Shown: piece after piece, positions 12,321-24,411 of the stretch
How positions within the stretch are numbered: the first letter of the stretch is position 1
How the letters are laid out: every line of letters starts with the position of its first letter
Assembly (NCBI GenBank): GCA_022828595.1
Contig: JAKGHH010000007.1
Span: forward strand, 64,282,727-64,346,726
Direction: 5' to 3'
From: Nelumbo lutea
Taxonomy: Eukaryota > Streptophyta > Magnoliopsida > Proteales > Nelumbonaceae
DNA: 64,000 bases
Translations under genes and position numbers: made by a program
Notes under the pieces: model-generated
Database searches by the model: none
Told to the model about the DNA's origin: nothing
The model's input: the letters and a program-made list of their open reading frames with translations, nothing else

Positions 12321-13610
12321 TTAGGAAAATAGGGGTGTAGAGGTGGCAACTTGAGAATGTAGGAATGGTATCTTGGGGATGAAGAAGAAGGCTAAGTTGG
12401 GGTAAGGGAGCAAGGTAAAGACCATTGACATGGCATGTTTTGTTTTGGGATATATACTAGTGGGGACCCATGTGAAGCATGGGATTTGTCAAAGGAAAGT
12501 GAAATAACAGAAACTAAAACCTATTATAAGAAAGGAATGCGATGTTATTTAAAAATAATTAATCTTTACTTTAGTAATTTGTTGCAAAAATAACTTAGTA
12601 GTTTAATAATTTGGATTAATTGTGTTAACTATTTGTAACAAAATAATAAAGTATTGTTAATTACTTAATAAAATAATTATTTTTCCATATTATCTGTTTT
12701 ATCATATTTTATTTATTTTACTTTATTAATGATTAAATGTTATATTTTTTGCAAATATTACTAAATATATAAAATTAGGTTGTAGTCATAATTAAATTAA
12801 TTAATAGATTAACTTTCTATTTTATATTTATATACATTTATTATACATATATACTTTAAAAAATTAATTTTTGGTCATTTTAAACACAATAAAAGTTTAT
12901 GGATTAAATCCAAATCCAATCCAAAATTTGACATAATAATCAGAAATGGATGTGGATGCAATTGGATTTGATCTAAATTCAATCCATTTACAACCCTACA
13001 GCTTGCATTATGTGTGGGTTTGGTGCATATTCAAGCTAGAGCTAGCTTAGAAGAAAATAGTTACTTGAGCCCACACATTGTAAGTCTAGTTAGGTTGGGA
13101 TAAGTTATGAAAAGGTCATCCCTAAGTAGGAGTCTTGTGACATATCTAATTGGGTCATTATTAGTTTTATCATTTTAATTAATTTTTATAATTTTTATAA
13201 TTTTTATATGGAATACAAATGGTTTGTTTTATCATTGTTAGTATTTTTTTTACTTTTTATTATTAATTTTAATTATCATATTAATCTTATTTATTTTTAA
13301 ATAGAATTCAAGTGTATTTTAATTTTTAGTTGAACTACTAATTTTTATTAATTTCTTAATAATTAATAGTTGCTAGATAAAATTTGCTAAAATTTAATAT
13401 TTTTATTAATTTTAGTTATTATGTCTCAAATTATAATTTTCTAACAATTAACCATTTAAATCGAATTTAACTATAAAACAAATAAATGGAATTTGGATAA
13501 AAGTAAACTCTCTCTCTCCCTTGAATACAATGAGCTAATAATGGAAGAGGCCTATAGAAATATGCTAAAATAGGCTAATAATTGAAGGACCCTATAGAAA
13601 TAAATAGAAT

Positions 13611-13644
<34 letters not shown>
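13611..13644. repeat. Compound microsatellite (TC)n(AC)n
   Basis: TC repeat (13611-13634) followed by AC (to 13644). It is the same compound motif as 12251-12317 on the opposite strand. Confidence 0.97.
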
Positions 13645-13645
<1 letters not shown>

Positions 13646-14813
13646 ACACATTATTTTTAAGTGATATAAACTATTTATGGTAGTTATGTTAACTAATTTT
13701 CAAATTGTTATTTGTTTATAAGCTTGATTGGGTCCACACTAGCCTTGAAAATTGTGGGCCTAATGCAAGATCGAGCCTAAGCCAAATTGATGAAATGATT
13801 ACTCCTAAGAAAATTGCTTTTGGTTTATTGGATTAATGAGAGGAGAGAAAATAAAGTAAAAATAAATTAAAGAGGAAAAATGAAAACTAAAAATAAAAAG
13901 GAAAAATGAATCAATGGATTTTAAAAAATTTAATGGAGTAGGTGATAGGAGAGAGAACCAGTGGAGCAAGTTATTAGAGGAGAGGGAATTAATGAAATGA
14001 TCAATGAGGAGAGATAATCAAACGAATTAATGAAAAGGAGTTAATAAGGAGAGATGAAAGTATTAAAGACTTAAAATTAATTGGCTACTTGAGTTATTTT
14101 GTTCATTTTAAAATAAAATTCAAAAAGAGGCCTACTAATTAATGGTAGGCCTAGTTTTAATTTCTATACTACTTTAAAAAGCATGAATAGCCTTAGAATA
14201 TTTTGGAATTATCTGAGGACAAAATTTGCCCCTCCATGTTTAAGTTTATTTTATATAAAATTGAGGGCGAATAGGGTAATCTCTTATTACCATTAATTGA
14301 TTTTAAAAGATGTAATTATAATACAACTATTGCCTTCCATTTAACCTCTTTTTGGAATTTTATGATAGCTATAAATATATAACCCTAGCAAGTGTACTAG
14401 TTATCAAGTAGTATAATAATATCGTTCCATGGGGATTTAACAAAATAAGTATTATAATCACAGTTTTCCCTTAATATTTGGACTATCGAAATTTGTAATT
14501 TGGAAAGAACTACTGATAATAAAACTGGGGCAAAGAAAATAAAAGCACGGGTGATCACTAATCAAATATGCAAATGATGAAATCGTTAGGACCTTTGGTC
14601 CACCTAACTAATGTAATGAATATTGATGAGTTTGATTAACCAAGATTAACTGTTATTCTCATAAGCTGAAGTTTTTCTTTATTTTATTTAATATTCTTTC
14701 CCAAGATATATTAAAGCTATTTCTATCAAGTAACCCCTCGATCCCTCGACTAGAGTTCTCAATAATAGAAATGCATTAAGTGCAAGAAAAAACTCAAAAT
14801 ATTCAGATGAATC

Positions 14814-16287
14814 TGAAAGAATGGTAGGATCCATCCAATGGACGGCAAAGGTTGCGGAATGGGTGGGCAAATTTCAAAAATTTTCCTACCTTCTCCCAAC
14901 TGGGAATCGTATTCCCTAAATTTAGAATACAATATTCAAGGATCCTACTTGAACCATAATCGAACCAGATCTGAACCAAAAGGAAAAAGGGAGGATTATA
15001 CCTGATCCGGAGAAGCAGTATCTCCCAAAGTTGGTGTTCACGCCCAAAGAATGCACCAAGATCCATTCCTGATGAAGATGACATAGCTGTGGATGGAACA
15101 GAACCAGCAGGGTGCGTCCTACACACGGGACCCTTCGTAAGAATCCTCTGGAAACTCTAAACACTGAATCTTCTTTAGTCTTTCTTGGCAAGACTGATGT
15201 CAAGAACTGATATCTTGACTTCCTATTGTTGCAAAGATCGAGTCTTGCAATATTGAATGGCGGCGGCAAGAGGAGAACTCCAGGGATGAAGATGGCTGAA
15301 CTGCTTTTCTTCTCTCTGGAGTATGAATGAGATCTAATCTCAATTCGTAGGGAGTTTTCTTTCACCAAAACCCTAGTTCGAATTCTAGTGTATTTTCTTT
15401 CTTGTTTTCTCCTCTTTTCTTCTTGATTAAGAAACCTCCTAATTAGGAGTTATCCCAATCCAAATCTGTATTTGGATAGGGGATTATCTTAATCCTATCT
15501 GCAGATTAAGTTAGTTTTACTCCTGATCTTATCAGGTGGTTACCAGATTCAAATCTAATTTGAATTTGGTCTCCTGGAGTGGATAAGGTCAAATGCCCAA
15601 TCCTTTTACTAACATTAATCTCAGATTCGCCCCATAGATGGGTGATCATATCAGCCCAGCTCGAAATGGGCTTTTGGCCCATTAGATGTTCAGTGTTTAA
15701 CTAGCTTCCAATTTGCAGCCCAGTTGGGCTTCTTTGTATGGCGTGGGACCCAAGCATTGATCTACACACCAGCCACATGGGTTCGGCCCAGCCTTTAATA
15801 CAAGGCCCAGCCGAATTCACTGAAAGACTCAGTAAACCCCTGAGCCCATCATATGGACCCTATGGACTCAACACTTACATTAAGTGATCCCTGGGCCAAG
15901 CCATCTTATAAAATCCCAGGGACTGTGGGCAGGTGCAAGATTAGCCCATCAGGTACTACCCTAAATGGTCTTACACTTAACCTCTCAGCCCTTAATGATC
16001 AAGCACTGCCCGACAAGAGAGGACCTCTCCCTCGGCTGCAAGGAACAGTGCTGCACTCTCCAATCACATGGATCCCGGGAATTAAAACCATTTGCAAACA
16101 ATTCGAAACTGTACATATATATATATATATATATAAAGATATTAATTTTGCAAAACAAAATTCCAACGATTGAAATCAACTGCCGGCAGTTTGATTTCCA
16201 TCAGGGAGAGTGCATTCCTGATCATTAACCTTTGTCCGACAAAGGGGTTGATCCTGTCACTATGATCACCCACTCAGATGAATTCTC
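14814..16287 (-). mobile_element. Family C copia LTR (element C1), 5' end lost
   Basis: Reverse-strand LTR of the same family as 40687-42618. Its 3' terminus (TGAAAG... on the plus strand) is at 14814, directly against the interrupted family A LTR. Its own 5' end is missing: the LTR is joined near 16285 to the end of the pol gene through a deletion. It contains an AT dinucleotide run at 16114-16134. Confidence 0.85.
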
Positions 16288-16298
16288 AGTGGGTGATC
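16264..16298. repeat. Foldback: 11-bp perfect inverted repeat at a junction
   Basis: GATCACCCACT (16264-16274) and AGTGGGTGATC (16288-16298) are exact reverse complements around a 13-nt spacer. The left arm is normal LTR sequence (compare 42118-42128). The right arm sits where LTR and pol are abnormally joined, so the palindrome was probably made at the rearrangement. Confidence 0.85.
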
Positions 16299-18650
16299 CG
16301 CTGATGCTACCTTCTGAATTAGGACGTCCCCTCTACCAACGATCTCCCGTAGTACATGGTACTTTCTCTTGATGTGCTTTGACTTCGATTGAGCCTGAGG
16401 CTCTTTAGCCTGGGCGATCGCTCCATTGTTGTCACACAACAACGGGATGGGTGATGTGCTGGACGGAATAACTCCCAATTCGTGTATGAATTTCTTCATC
16501 CACACGGCTTCCTTGGCAGATTCACTTGCGGCAATGTACTCGGCCTCGGTCGTGGAGTCTGCAGTGGACCCCTATTTGCTGCTTTTCAAGCAAACAGCAC
16601 ACGATCCTATCGTGAAAACATACCTAGATGTAGACTTTCTATCATCTGGATCCGACTGGAAATCGGCATCTGTATACCCCAGAACTTGTAGTGAACTACC
16701 ATCGAATACCTGACAAAACTCTTTTGTCCTTCGAAGGTATTTAAGTATGTTCTTCATAGCAGTCCAATGCTCCTGCACTGGGTTAGCCTAGAATTTGCTT
16801 ACCACACTCACCGCCTGAGCTATGTCTGGGCGAGTGCACAACATGGCATACATGATGCTCCCTACGACTGAAGCATAGGGAACGTCTCTCATGCCCTCAA
16901 TCTCCTCAGAAGTCTTGGGAGACATCTTATTGGAGAGAGTGACTCCGTGCCTGAAAGGAACGTTTCCTTTCTTGGAGTTCTCCATGATGTACCTTTTGAC
17001 AATTTTGTCAATGTAAGCAGCTTGGGATAATCCAATTATCCGCTTCGATCTATCTCTATAGAGTCGAAGACCCAGTATATATGAAGCTTCTCCAAGATCT
17101 TTCATGGAGAACTGTTGTGATAGCCATACCTTGACCGAAGTCAACATTCCTACATCATTCCCAATGAGTAGGATATCGTCCACGTACAACACCAAAATGG
17201 TGATCTTATCCCCACTGGACTTCTTGTAAACACTGGGCTCATCCGGAGTATGCTCTAAGTCTAACGTTTTGACTGCAGAATCAAATAGGATGTTCCAACT
17301 CCTAGAAACCTGCTTAAGTCCATATATGGATCTATTGAGTTTACATACCATTTGTTCCTGACCAGCAGCAATGAAGCCTTGCGGCTGCTACATGTAGATG
17401 TCTTCATTAAGATCTTCATTCAGGAACGCGATTTTGACATCCATTTGCTAAATCTCGTAGTCATGGTATGCTGCTACAGCTAGTAGGATCCTAATGGATT
17501 TAAGCATGGCCACGGGCGAAAAGGTTTCCTCATAATCGATACCTTCTTTCTGAGTGTTCCCTTTCGCCACCAAACGAGCTTTGTATGTCTCAATCCTGCC
17601 ATCGGTGCCCTTCTTCCTCTTGTAGATCCATTTGCAACCAATTGCTTTTACCCCGAAGGGCGGATCTACTAGAGTCCAGACTCTATTGGTCTCCATTGAG
17701 TCCATCTCAGCTCTCATGGCCACCACCAACTTCTGGGATCCTCTTAGCTATGCCTAACATAGCTTTCGCATAAGTCACAGGATCCTCTTCACTAGTCAAG
17801 GCTTCCACCAGGTAACTATCCTGGTCATAACCATATCGGACTAGTGGCCTGGATGCCCGGGTGGACCTTCTAGGTTGGTCACTACCTGGAACTTGTGGGA
17901 CATCTCCCACTGCTCCTGAGCTCTCCTCATCAAGAACTATTTCCTGACGATGGGTGTTCAGGATGTATTCGGATTCTAAGAGTTGGTGTTTCGACTACAG
18001 AACACTTTCTGCTCACTTGGGTCATAGAATAGATAACCCACCGAATCCTTTGGGTAGCCTATAAATAGGCAACGGCTGGTTTTGGATTCCAACTTGTCCG
18101 CACTTGTTCTTTTAACGTGTGCAAGACAACCCCAAATCTTCAAGTGTCTTACACTTAGCTTCCTTCCGGTCCAAAGTTCATATGGAGTTTTCGGAACTGA
18201 TTTGGTTGGAACCCGATTCAGCACGTAGATAGCAGTCTCTAATGCGTATCCCCAAAAGGATGTGGGTAATTCTGAGCGTACGAGAAGTGACCGGACCATG
18301 TCCAACAAGGTCATATTCCTCCTCTCTGAAACACCGTTGAGTTGAGGTGTAGCAGGAGGAGCTAATTGTGACACTATCCCATTGTCCTTTAAGTAGTCCC
18401 TGAATTCGTCAGAGAGATACTTGCCACCTCGATCTGATCGAAGGGCCTTAATTTCTCTCCCTAACTGTTTCTCGACTTCCTGCCTGAACTCTTTGAACTT
18501 TTCAAAGGATTCAGACTTATGTCTCATTAGGTACACGTAACCATATCGTGAAAAATCATCTGTAAAAGTGATGAAATACACGTGTTGATTCCGTGTCCTA
18601 ACAATCAGGGGACCACATACATCAGTATGTATTAGGTCAAGTTTTGTACA
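16288..18650 (-). pseudogene. Copia pol (integrase, RT, RNase H), element C1
   Basis: Ty1/copia order (integrase before RT) read on the minus strand. Integrase core at 18581-17976 includes [10 protein letters not shown] and the GVSERRN region; the Pro/Arg-rich linker follows at about 17910-17707; RT N-terminal part at 17729-17448; RT core at 17351-16788 with an intact LYVDDILLIGND; RNase H at 16778-16290 with YTDADFQSDP and the tail that should lead to the polypurine tract. Stops at about 17390-17450 and frame changes between pieces make it a pseudogene. The gag side is absent: the element breaks off in integrase at about 18650, inside the family A LTR. Compared with element C2 (47974-50678) it retains the YVDD motif. 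Confidence 0.88.
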
Positions 18651-19486
18651 TAAAGACAGGAAGAATTAAAGAAAACAAAGGGAAAGAAAGAACTTTTGAA
18701 TTCGCCTATGGTGCTGAGATCTCCTCTTCTTGCCGCCACCTTGTTCTTGGGGATTCTTGAATTCTTGATCTCCTCCTCCACGTTTCTTGAATTCTTGGAA
18801 ATTCTTGGCTGATTGCTTCTTTCCTTCTTGATTCAAATCAGGAAGTGAGTGATGCCTAAAGCTGGTCCGCCCCCCCCCCCCCGCCTCTTTATATAGCTTA
18901 AAGGGAGGGATGGTCTCCTACTTCCTTTTGAAGTTTATCTTGCAAGAATAGAAAGTCCTAGTCTAATCCTACTCTTACCACTTTATCTAGTGAACTCAAT
19001 CCCTTTATCTTTCTAAATTATATCAAGAATTTAGATCTGTAAGGACTCTTCTCAGTTTTCTTGTTTTTGGATTCATATTAGACCTCTTCTGCGAATTGTG
19101 CTGCTGCCAAGCTTTTCTGCAAGTTGGGCTTCAGCTGCGGATTGTGCCTTCCTACGAATTTGCCCCGAATTCGAGCTCGGATTTGACTTTGATGCATGCC
19201 GAATCTACAAAAGACCAAAACATGAAAGTTTTGGATTTTTCTCTTATCTTTCCAGTGGGTTTTGAATCAGCCCAATCGGAGTTCGGATACACGAGTTTGG
19301 CCCAAATTACTGAATGGTGCCAAAACTGTGAAAAATCATCCGAATTGCCTTTCTTTGCTCCTGATGCCTTCTTTTCATGTCCTGAACCAAAATACAAGAC
19401 ATATGAGTCCAATTAAGTACTAATTAGGTATGAAAGACAGAATATTTGAGGATAAAAGTATGATAAATTCTACTCTCATCATTTTA

Positions 19487-19609
19487 TTTGAGGGTAAAAA
19501 GTAATTTATGATTGCTTTTAAATAATTGATTAATAACAACTATTAAGTTTTAGTTGTTGTTAGGATACGTGTTGTAATTGAAATTGAATCACTTGTGAAC
19601 AACTATTAA
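19487..19609. other. Short non-coding flank
   Basis: Sequence between the solo LTR target duplication and the MITE remnant; no feature recognised. Confidence 0.5.
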
Positions 19610-19713
19610 GGCTGAGTTTGGAAGGGGTACAAATGCAAATATGTACAACATAAATACATACAAAATAATACAAAATATAAGGTTTTACACTCTACATATT
19701 TGCATTTGTACTC
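19610..19713. mobile_element. MITE remnant, right end destroyed
   Basis: Starts GGCTGAGTTTGG after TAA (19607-19609), resembling the MITE at 7603. A perfect 19-bp inverted repeat, GTACAAATGCAAATATGTA (19627-19645) and its complement (19693-19711), makes the inner arms. The right arm stops two bases later where the family E LTR begins, so the retroelement inserted into the right terminal repeat. Confidence 0.65.
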
Positions 19714-21221
19714 TGATGTGTGCACAATTTATATATAAATTCTGGTGTTTATGCATGGTTTTAATGCTGAATTGTGTGAATTCTTACCCCAAATTAGCTT
19801 GATTTTAGAAAATTATAAAGGGGACAAGTTTAGGGAAAAAGAGTATAAAAACCATGCTAAAGGAGGCCAAACTGAAGGTGATATAGCCCAGTTGGGAGCA
19901 AGGCCCAGCCGAAAGGTCAAAGGAAGGCTATTCGGCCTTTAAAATCCATGCAACACTCTTTGGGAAAACCCAAAGAGAGAGCCCAGCCGCAGCCTTCCAA
20001 GGGAGCCTGTTCGGCCCAGCAAGGAGGAGGCCCATTTGTAGCTCAAGAGCAGCCCAAATTGCAGCCCAAATTGCAGTCCAAAAGAATCTAGGGGCGGAAA
20101 CTTCTAGAAGGATCAAGAGAAGATAAAGGCACCAAACTTTCTAGATGAGAGAAGTTTCTAGATGAGAGAACTTTTTAGGTGAGAGAAAAGGGCTGAAGAG
20201 AAGGCTATAAAAAGAGAAGAGAAAGAGGGGAAAAGGGGTCAAAAACCTTTTGGGGTGAATTCCTTTTGGGGAGAAGAGAGGAGAAGAAAGGAGAAGATTC
20301 AAGAATATTCAAGAGAAGAAGAAGCTGATTTCGAATTTGGAGAAGAAGCCATTCGAAGAGATCAATCTAGGTTGTCTTCTTCCTTGATTTCTGCACAAGT
20401 GGTAATCGAATTCAGCTAGGGTGTTCATGTTTTTTTCTCCATTAATTCAATCTTTCTTGCTATAATTGAATGATGTTTCATGTAATTTTTAGATCTATAA
20501 TTAGTTCTCTAGGGTTATTCGAATGGATTAAATTCAATTTTGGTGTTTCTTGATTAGAAATTTGATTGTAGAATTTCTAGCCGAACTGTTCTTTTGTATT
20601 ATAATGTCTGAATTGCTTGAGAAAGAATTCAGGCAACATTAATTCTGTTTGGCCGAATTGTTCTTCGTTCTTGGAAGTTCTAGAGTGCTTGAGAAAGACT
20701 CTAGAATTTTGGATCTTCTAATCAAGAACAAAATTGAGTGCAAGGTTAGAGATAACTTGCACAATTCGGTTGGTGATCATTCAAATCTGAAATGATGCCC
20801 TAGAATTTCTAGATCTTAATGCATGCAAGGGGATTAGATTATTGCTAGAGATAGGAGAATCATCACTCATGCATAGAATGAACATGCACTTGAGAGAGGC
20901 TGTTCATTGCCTTGGGGTTTCACCAAATCAATGATGAATCCTAATCTAATCGAATGACATAGAGATCTAATTGCTAAATCAATTATGTGCATAGTTAGCT
21001 TATCTTCTTAATTGCATGAAAGGTGTTTGATCAAATTTGTTAGAGCTAGTTTGTTAGATAGGAATTCAGTTTTTTATTAGGTTAGCATTTCGATTAATCA
21101 GATAATGGATGGTTGATATATTACTAGTAGTTGTTGTATAAGTCCTCGTGGGAATGATACTCTATTCATCACTCTATTACTTGTGCGGCTAGTGCACTTG
21201 CTAGTGTAGCAAAACGCATCA
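19714..21221 (+). mobile_element. 5' LTR of Athila-like element, family E
   Basis: Begins TGATGTGTGCAC and ends GCATCA, about 1.5 kb, followed at once by a degenerate primer-binding site and then gag. A TATA motif (CTATAAAAAG) lies near 20206. The start resembles those of families A and D (TGATGAGA...). The 3' LTR is not in the window: the element is truncated in gag by copia sequence at 22480. Confidence 0.7.
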
Positions 21222-21227
21222 AGTTTT

Positions 21228-21244
21228 TGACGCTGTTGCTAGGG
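21228..21244 (+). other. Degenerate primer-binding site (tRNA-Asp type)
   Basis: Seventeen bases right after the family E LTR match the complement of the plant tRNA-Asp 3' end (TGGCGCCGTTGCCGGGG) at 13 of 17 positions. All four differences are G-to-A or C-to-T, the pattern left by cytosine deamination in methylated DNA. Confidence 0.7.
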
Positions 21245-21981
21245 ACTTATTGCAGCAATATTAGGAACTATTAGCCACTATTAATCTGATCTATAACTCT
21301 ATGCATTGTAGTTCAGATTTGTGTGCATTAACCTCTATTGCTGATCTAGGTAGTAACTCTTTTCCATTGATAAATTGCTTCACCTTTGATTGTTGTTTTA
21401 GTCTTAGTAATGTAGCTGCATTTTAGTTCTGCATATTTTATAAAAATAGTGTGGTTCAGATCTGCATAACATAGGGTAGTATAGAATGTAGTTTCTGTAG
21501 AACATAGGGTGCAGATTTCATTTCAGACTTGACAGATTTCTAACTTGATATATTTCTGATTAGTAGTAGGATTCAGTTCTGAATATAGTAACCTTCATTT
21601 CTGATTTCTGTAGTTTTCTTTCTTATTGCTGATTTGCTTAGTTTTTGTTGTTGAATTTTTTCTAGATACCTTATAAAAATGGTGTAGTTCAGATCTGTAT
21701 ATATTAACTATCACTACCGAAATTAGAAATCAGATCTTTCCAATCCTGTATATCAGCTCGGTAGGGTATAGTTTTCCTGATTTAAGAAGGTACTTCTCTG
21801 ATTTCAATTTTGCAAATCAGATTTCAGATCTGTCTATTCTTGTTCTTGAAACTTTTCTTTCCAAATGGCATTCAGTCTTTGCTTTGTAAATTGCTGTTAG
21901 ATTAGAATTGCTAATTGTTTAATTATTTACAATTCTGATTTGAGTACATTAGTCTTTTTCTTGCTTTGATTTGTATAGTTT

Positions 21982-22479
21982 ATGACAAGCAGACCTGAAT
22001 CGGAGGAAGTCCTTTATGACCCGGAGATTGAAAGAACCCTCTGCATCCACTTATGAGCTGCTAGACAAGTTAGAGCTGAAATTGAAGAAATGGCCGAACC
22101 AAGGACTATGATGGACTATGCCAAACCAACCCTAACTGAAGCTGCTTCAAGCATTGTAAGACCAGCCATTGCTGCTAATAATTTTGAGATCAAACCAACC
22201 ATAATTCAAATTATCCAAAACACAGTTCAATTTTGTGGGATGGCTCATGAAGATCCATACTCTCACATAGCCAATTTCTTGGAGATTTGTGACACTTTCA
22301 AGCATAATGGGGTGAGTGATGATGCTATTAAGCTGAGGTTATTCCCATTTTCATTGAAAGACAAGGCCAAGGCTTGGCTGAATTCATTACCAGCCAGATC
22401 TGTAGCCACTTGGGATGAGATGGCTAGCCGATTCCTCTCCAAGTACTTTCCTCCATCCAAGATAGCAAAGATGAGAAAT
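21982..22479 (+). pseudogene. Athila-like gag, family E, truncated
   Basis: ATG at 21982 opens a gag (capsid-type retrotransposon gag domain) whose N-terminus has the family pattern DPEIERTL. An in-frame TGA lies at 22054-22056. Beyond it the capsid region is open to the end, with the conserved core HSIANFLEIC-like stretch, [13 protein letters not shown] and KAWLNSLP. It ends in the SKYFPPSKIAKMRN region, where a copia LTR begins at 22480. Closest relatives here are the family A gag genes (32010-33640 and 45203-46309). Without protease or pol it cannot act alone. Confidence 0.85.
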
Positions 22480-24411
22480 TGTTAGACAGTTGTATGCCCT
22501 TACTTCCAATCAAAAAGGTGTACATTATGAATTTATTGTAAATGAATAATGTACATATTTGATTCATGTTCTTGTGGTGTGCTTCTATGTAATACCCTTA
22601 AACTGAACACTTATGAGACTCGTATTAGTTTAGAATGTTCACAACCGTTGGATGAGTCTGGGGAGATTTATCCTGCTAAGGCTGACATTGGTGTGCTACC
22701 AAATATTGGGGTGGCCTGTCTCAGCCGCCAGGGTGAGACCCAAGACACATGCAGTGTAGGACTAATTGAATCTTTGAACCAGACCAGATTTCCAGTATTG
22801 CCCTAGACCTTGGAGATTGATGGGCAAAGCTAGAAAATTACACCTGACCCCTAGACTCGATTATGATACTGCACTAGGTATCGGAATGGGCTGTCTTTGA
22901 TATGCCAATTAGTGAGATCCTTAGTGGGGGTCAAAACCTGGGTATGTTGGGACAGTTTGAGAATTCATTTGAGTGGGTGATCATAGTAACAGGATCAACC
23001 CCTTTGTCGGACAAAGGTAATGATTAGGGATGTACTCTCTCTGATGGAAACCAAACTACCGGCAGCCGATTACAATCGTTGAGATTTGTTTTGCAAAATA
23101 TATTTTATATGAGATATAAAAGTATATATATTACGGTTTCTAAACATTTGCAAAATGTTTTAATTCCTAGGATCCATGTGAGTGGAAAGTGCAACACTGT
23201 TCCTCACAGCCGAGGGAGAGGTCCTCTCTTATCGGATAGTGTTTGGTCATTATGGGCTGAGAGGTTAAGTATAAGGCCATTGAGGGTAATACCTGATGGA
23301 CTAATCTTGCATCTGCCCACAGTCCATGGGTGTTATAAGGTGGCTTGGCCCAAGGACCACTTAGGGTAAGTGTTGGGCCCATAGAGCCCATCTGATGGGT
23401 TTTAGGGGGTGCACTATCCATAACAAGTGTATTCGGCCAGGCCTTGTAAAAAAAGCTGGGTTAAACCCATGTGGCTGATATGTAGATCAATGTTTGGGTC
23501 CCATGCCGTACAATGAAGCCCAACTTGGTAGCTGTTTGGAAGGCTAAGTGAGCACATAACCTTATTGGGCCTAAAGCCCATTTCGAATTGGTTTGATTTG
23601 ATCAGTCAAATGAGGGGCGAATTCTGAGATTAGATTAGCAGATAGGATTGGGTCTTAACCCTATACACTCAAAGAGTCCAGATCTGAATGTGATTCGGAT
23701 CTGGAAATCTCCTAATAGTAATAGGACGGGGCTGATCTAATCTGCAGATAAGATAAGGGTTTACCCTTATCACTTAAAGGGAATTCTGATCCAAATATGA
23801 TTTGGATCAGCAACTCCTAATGGGATTAGGAGCTGATCCCTTTAAGCTTATAAAAGGAGGAGGGGGCGACAACCTTTAGAAGACAGTCACATTCACATCC
23901 TCTTAAGAGCTGAAAACATAGAAGAGAGAATTCAGAATCATTGTGCTAAATTCTTTCTTGTCGCCGCCATATCTGCCAGTTCGATCTCTTGTTCTCAGTG
24001 GGAGTGATCAAGATTGGATCTTGATATCAGTCTTTTGTGAAAGGGCTGATTGAAAGTAGTGCCCACGTGCCATCTATATGATTCTTGCAAAGGATCTGGT
24101 TCTTTTGAAGAACACTATTGATTATGCTCCATCCTGCACTGCATCATATTCAGTGGGAGGAGTTTTTGGTTCCTTCCTTGGGTGTGAACACCTCCATTGG
24201 GAGATATTATTTCTCCATATCAGGTATATCCCTTTCCTACTACTTTTGTTCAGATTTGGTTCAGTTCTTGGTTCAAGATTGATCATTGAAAAATATGATT
24301 TTTCTAAAATAGGGAATATGATTCCCAGTAGGAAGGAGAGAAATTTTTGAAATTTGCCCATTCTATCCTGCAAGATTCGGGTGTCCATACGATGGATATC
24401 TCATTCCTTCA
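22480..24411 (+). mobile_element. Family C copia LTR (C4), full length
   Basis: 1932 bp from TGTTAGACAG to CCTTCA, the same length as the copy at 40687-42618. A TATA box (TATAAAAGG, 23849-23857) is followed by a G-rich element GGAGGGGGCG (23859-23868). Neither a copia primer site nor gag follows, so it stands as a solo LTR or a fragment. The 5-bp flanks (GAAAT left, ATTAG right) do not match, and the right flank does not continue the family E gag, so later rearrangement must have removed sequence. Confidence 0.85.

Larger units (their letters stand above)
11290..14357. other. AT-rich intergenic DNA, no gene seen
   Basis: Very AT-rich, stop-dense in all frames, without recognisable coding or RNA genes. 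It contains the two compound microsatellites listed separately. Two similar short sequences, near 11516-11540 (around ACTAGTAGGGACCATG) and 12450-12475 (around ACTAGTGGGGACCCATG), could be ends of an unrecognised repeat. Confidence 0.7.
14363..19481 (-). mobile_element. Family A Athila LTR, interrupted by copia
   Basis: The family A LTR terminus TGATAGCTAT starts at 14363 and the other terminus (ACTCTCATCA) ends at 19481. Both outer flanks carry TTTTA (14358-14362 and 19482-19486), a perfect 5-bp target duplication. Only LTR sequence belongs to this element: 14363-14813 and about 18650-19481. It therefore looks like a solo LTR left by recombination between the two ends of a full element. A copia segment fills 14814-18650, and roughly 250 bp of the LTR middle is missing at that site, so the interruption is an insertion plus deletion. 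The right piece includes a poly-C run near 18869-18884. Confidence 0.85.

Noticed and set aside
12158..12349. Minus-strand frame rich in Ser-Leu and Thr-His
   Set aside because: Translation of the GT/GA microsatellite.
15985..16179. Minus-strand frame with a hydrophobic Ile/Tyr run
   Set aside because: The run is the translation of an AT dinucleotide repeat in the copia LTR.
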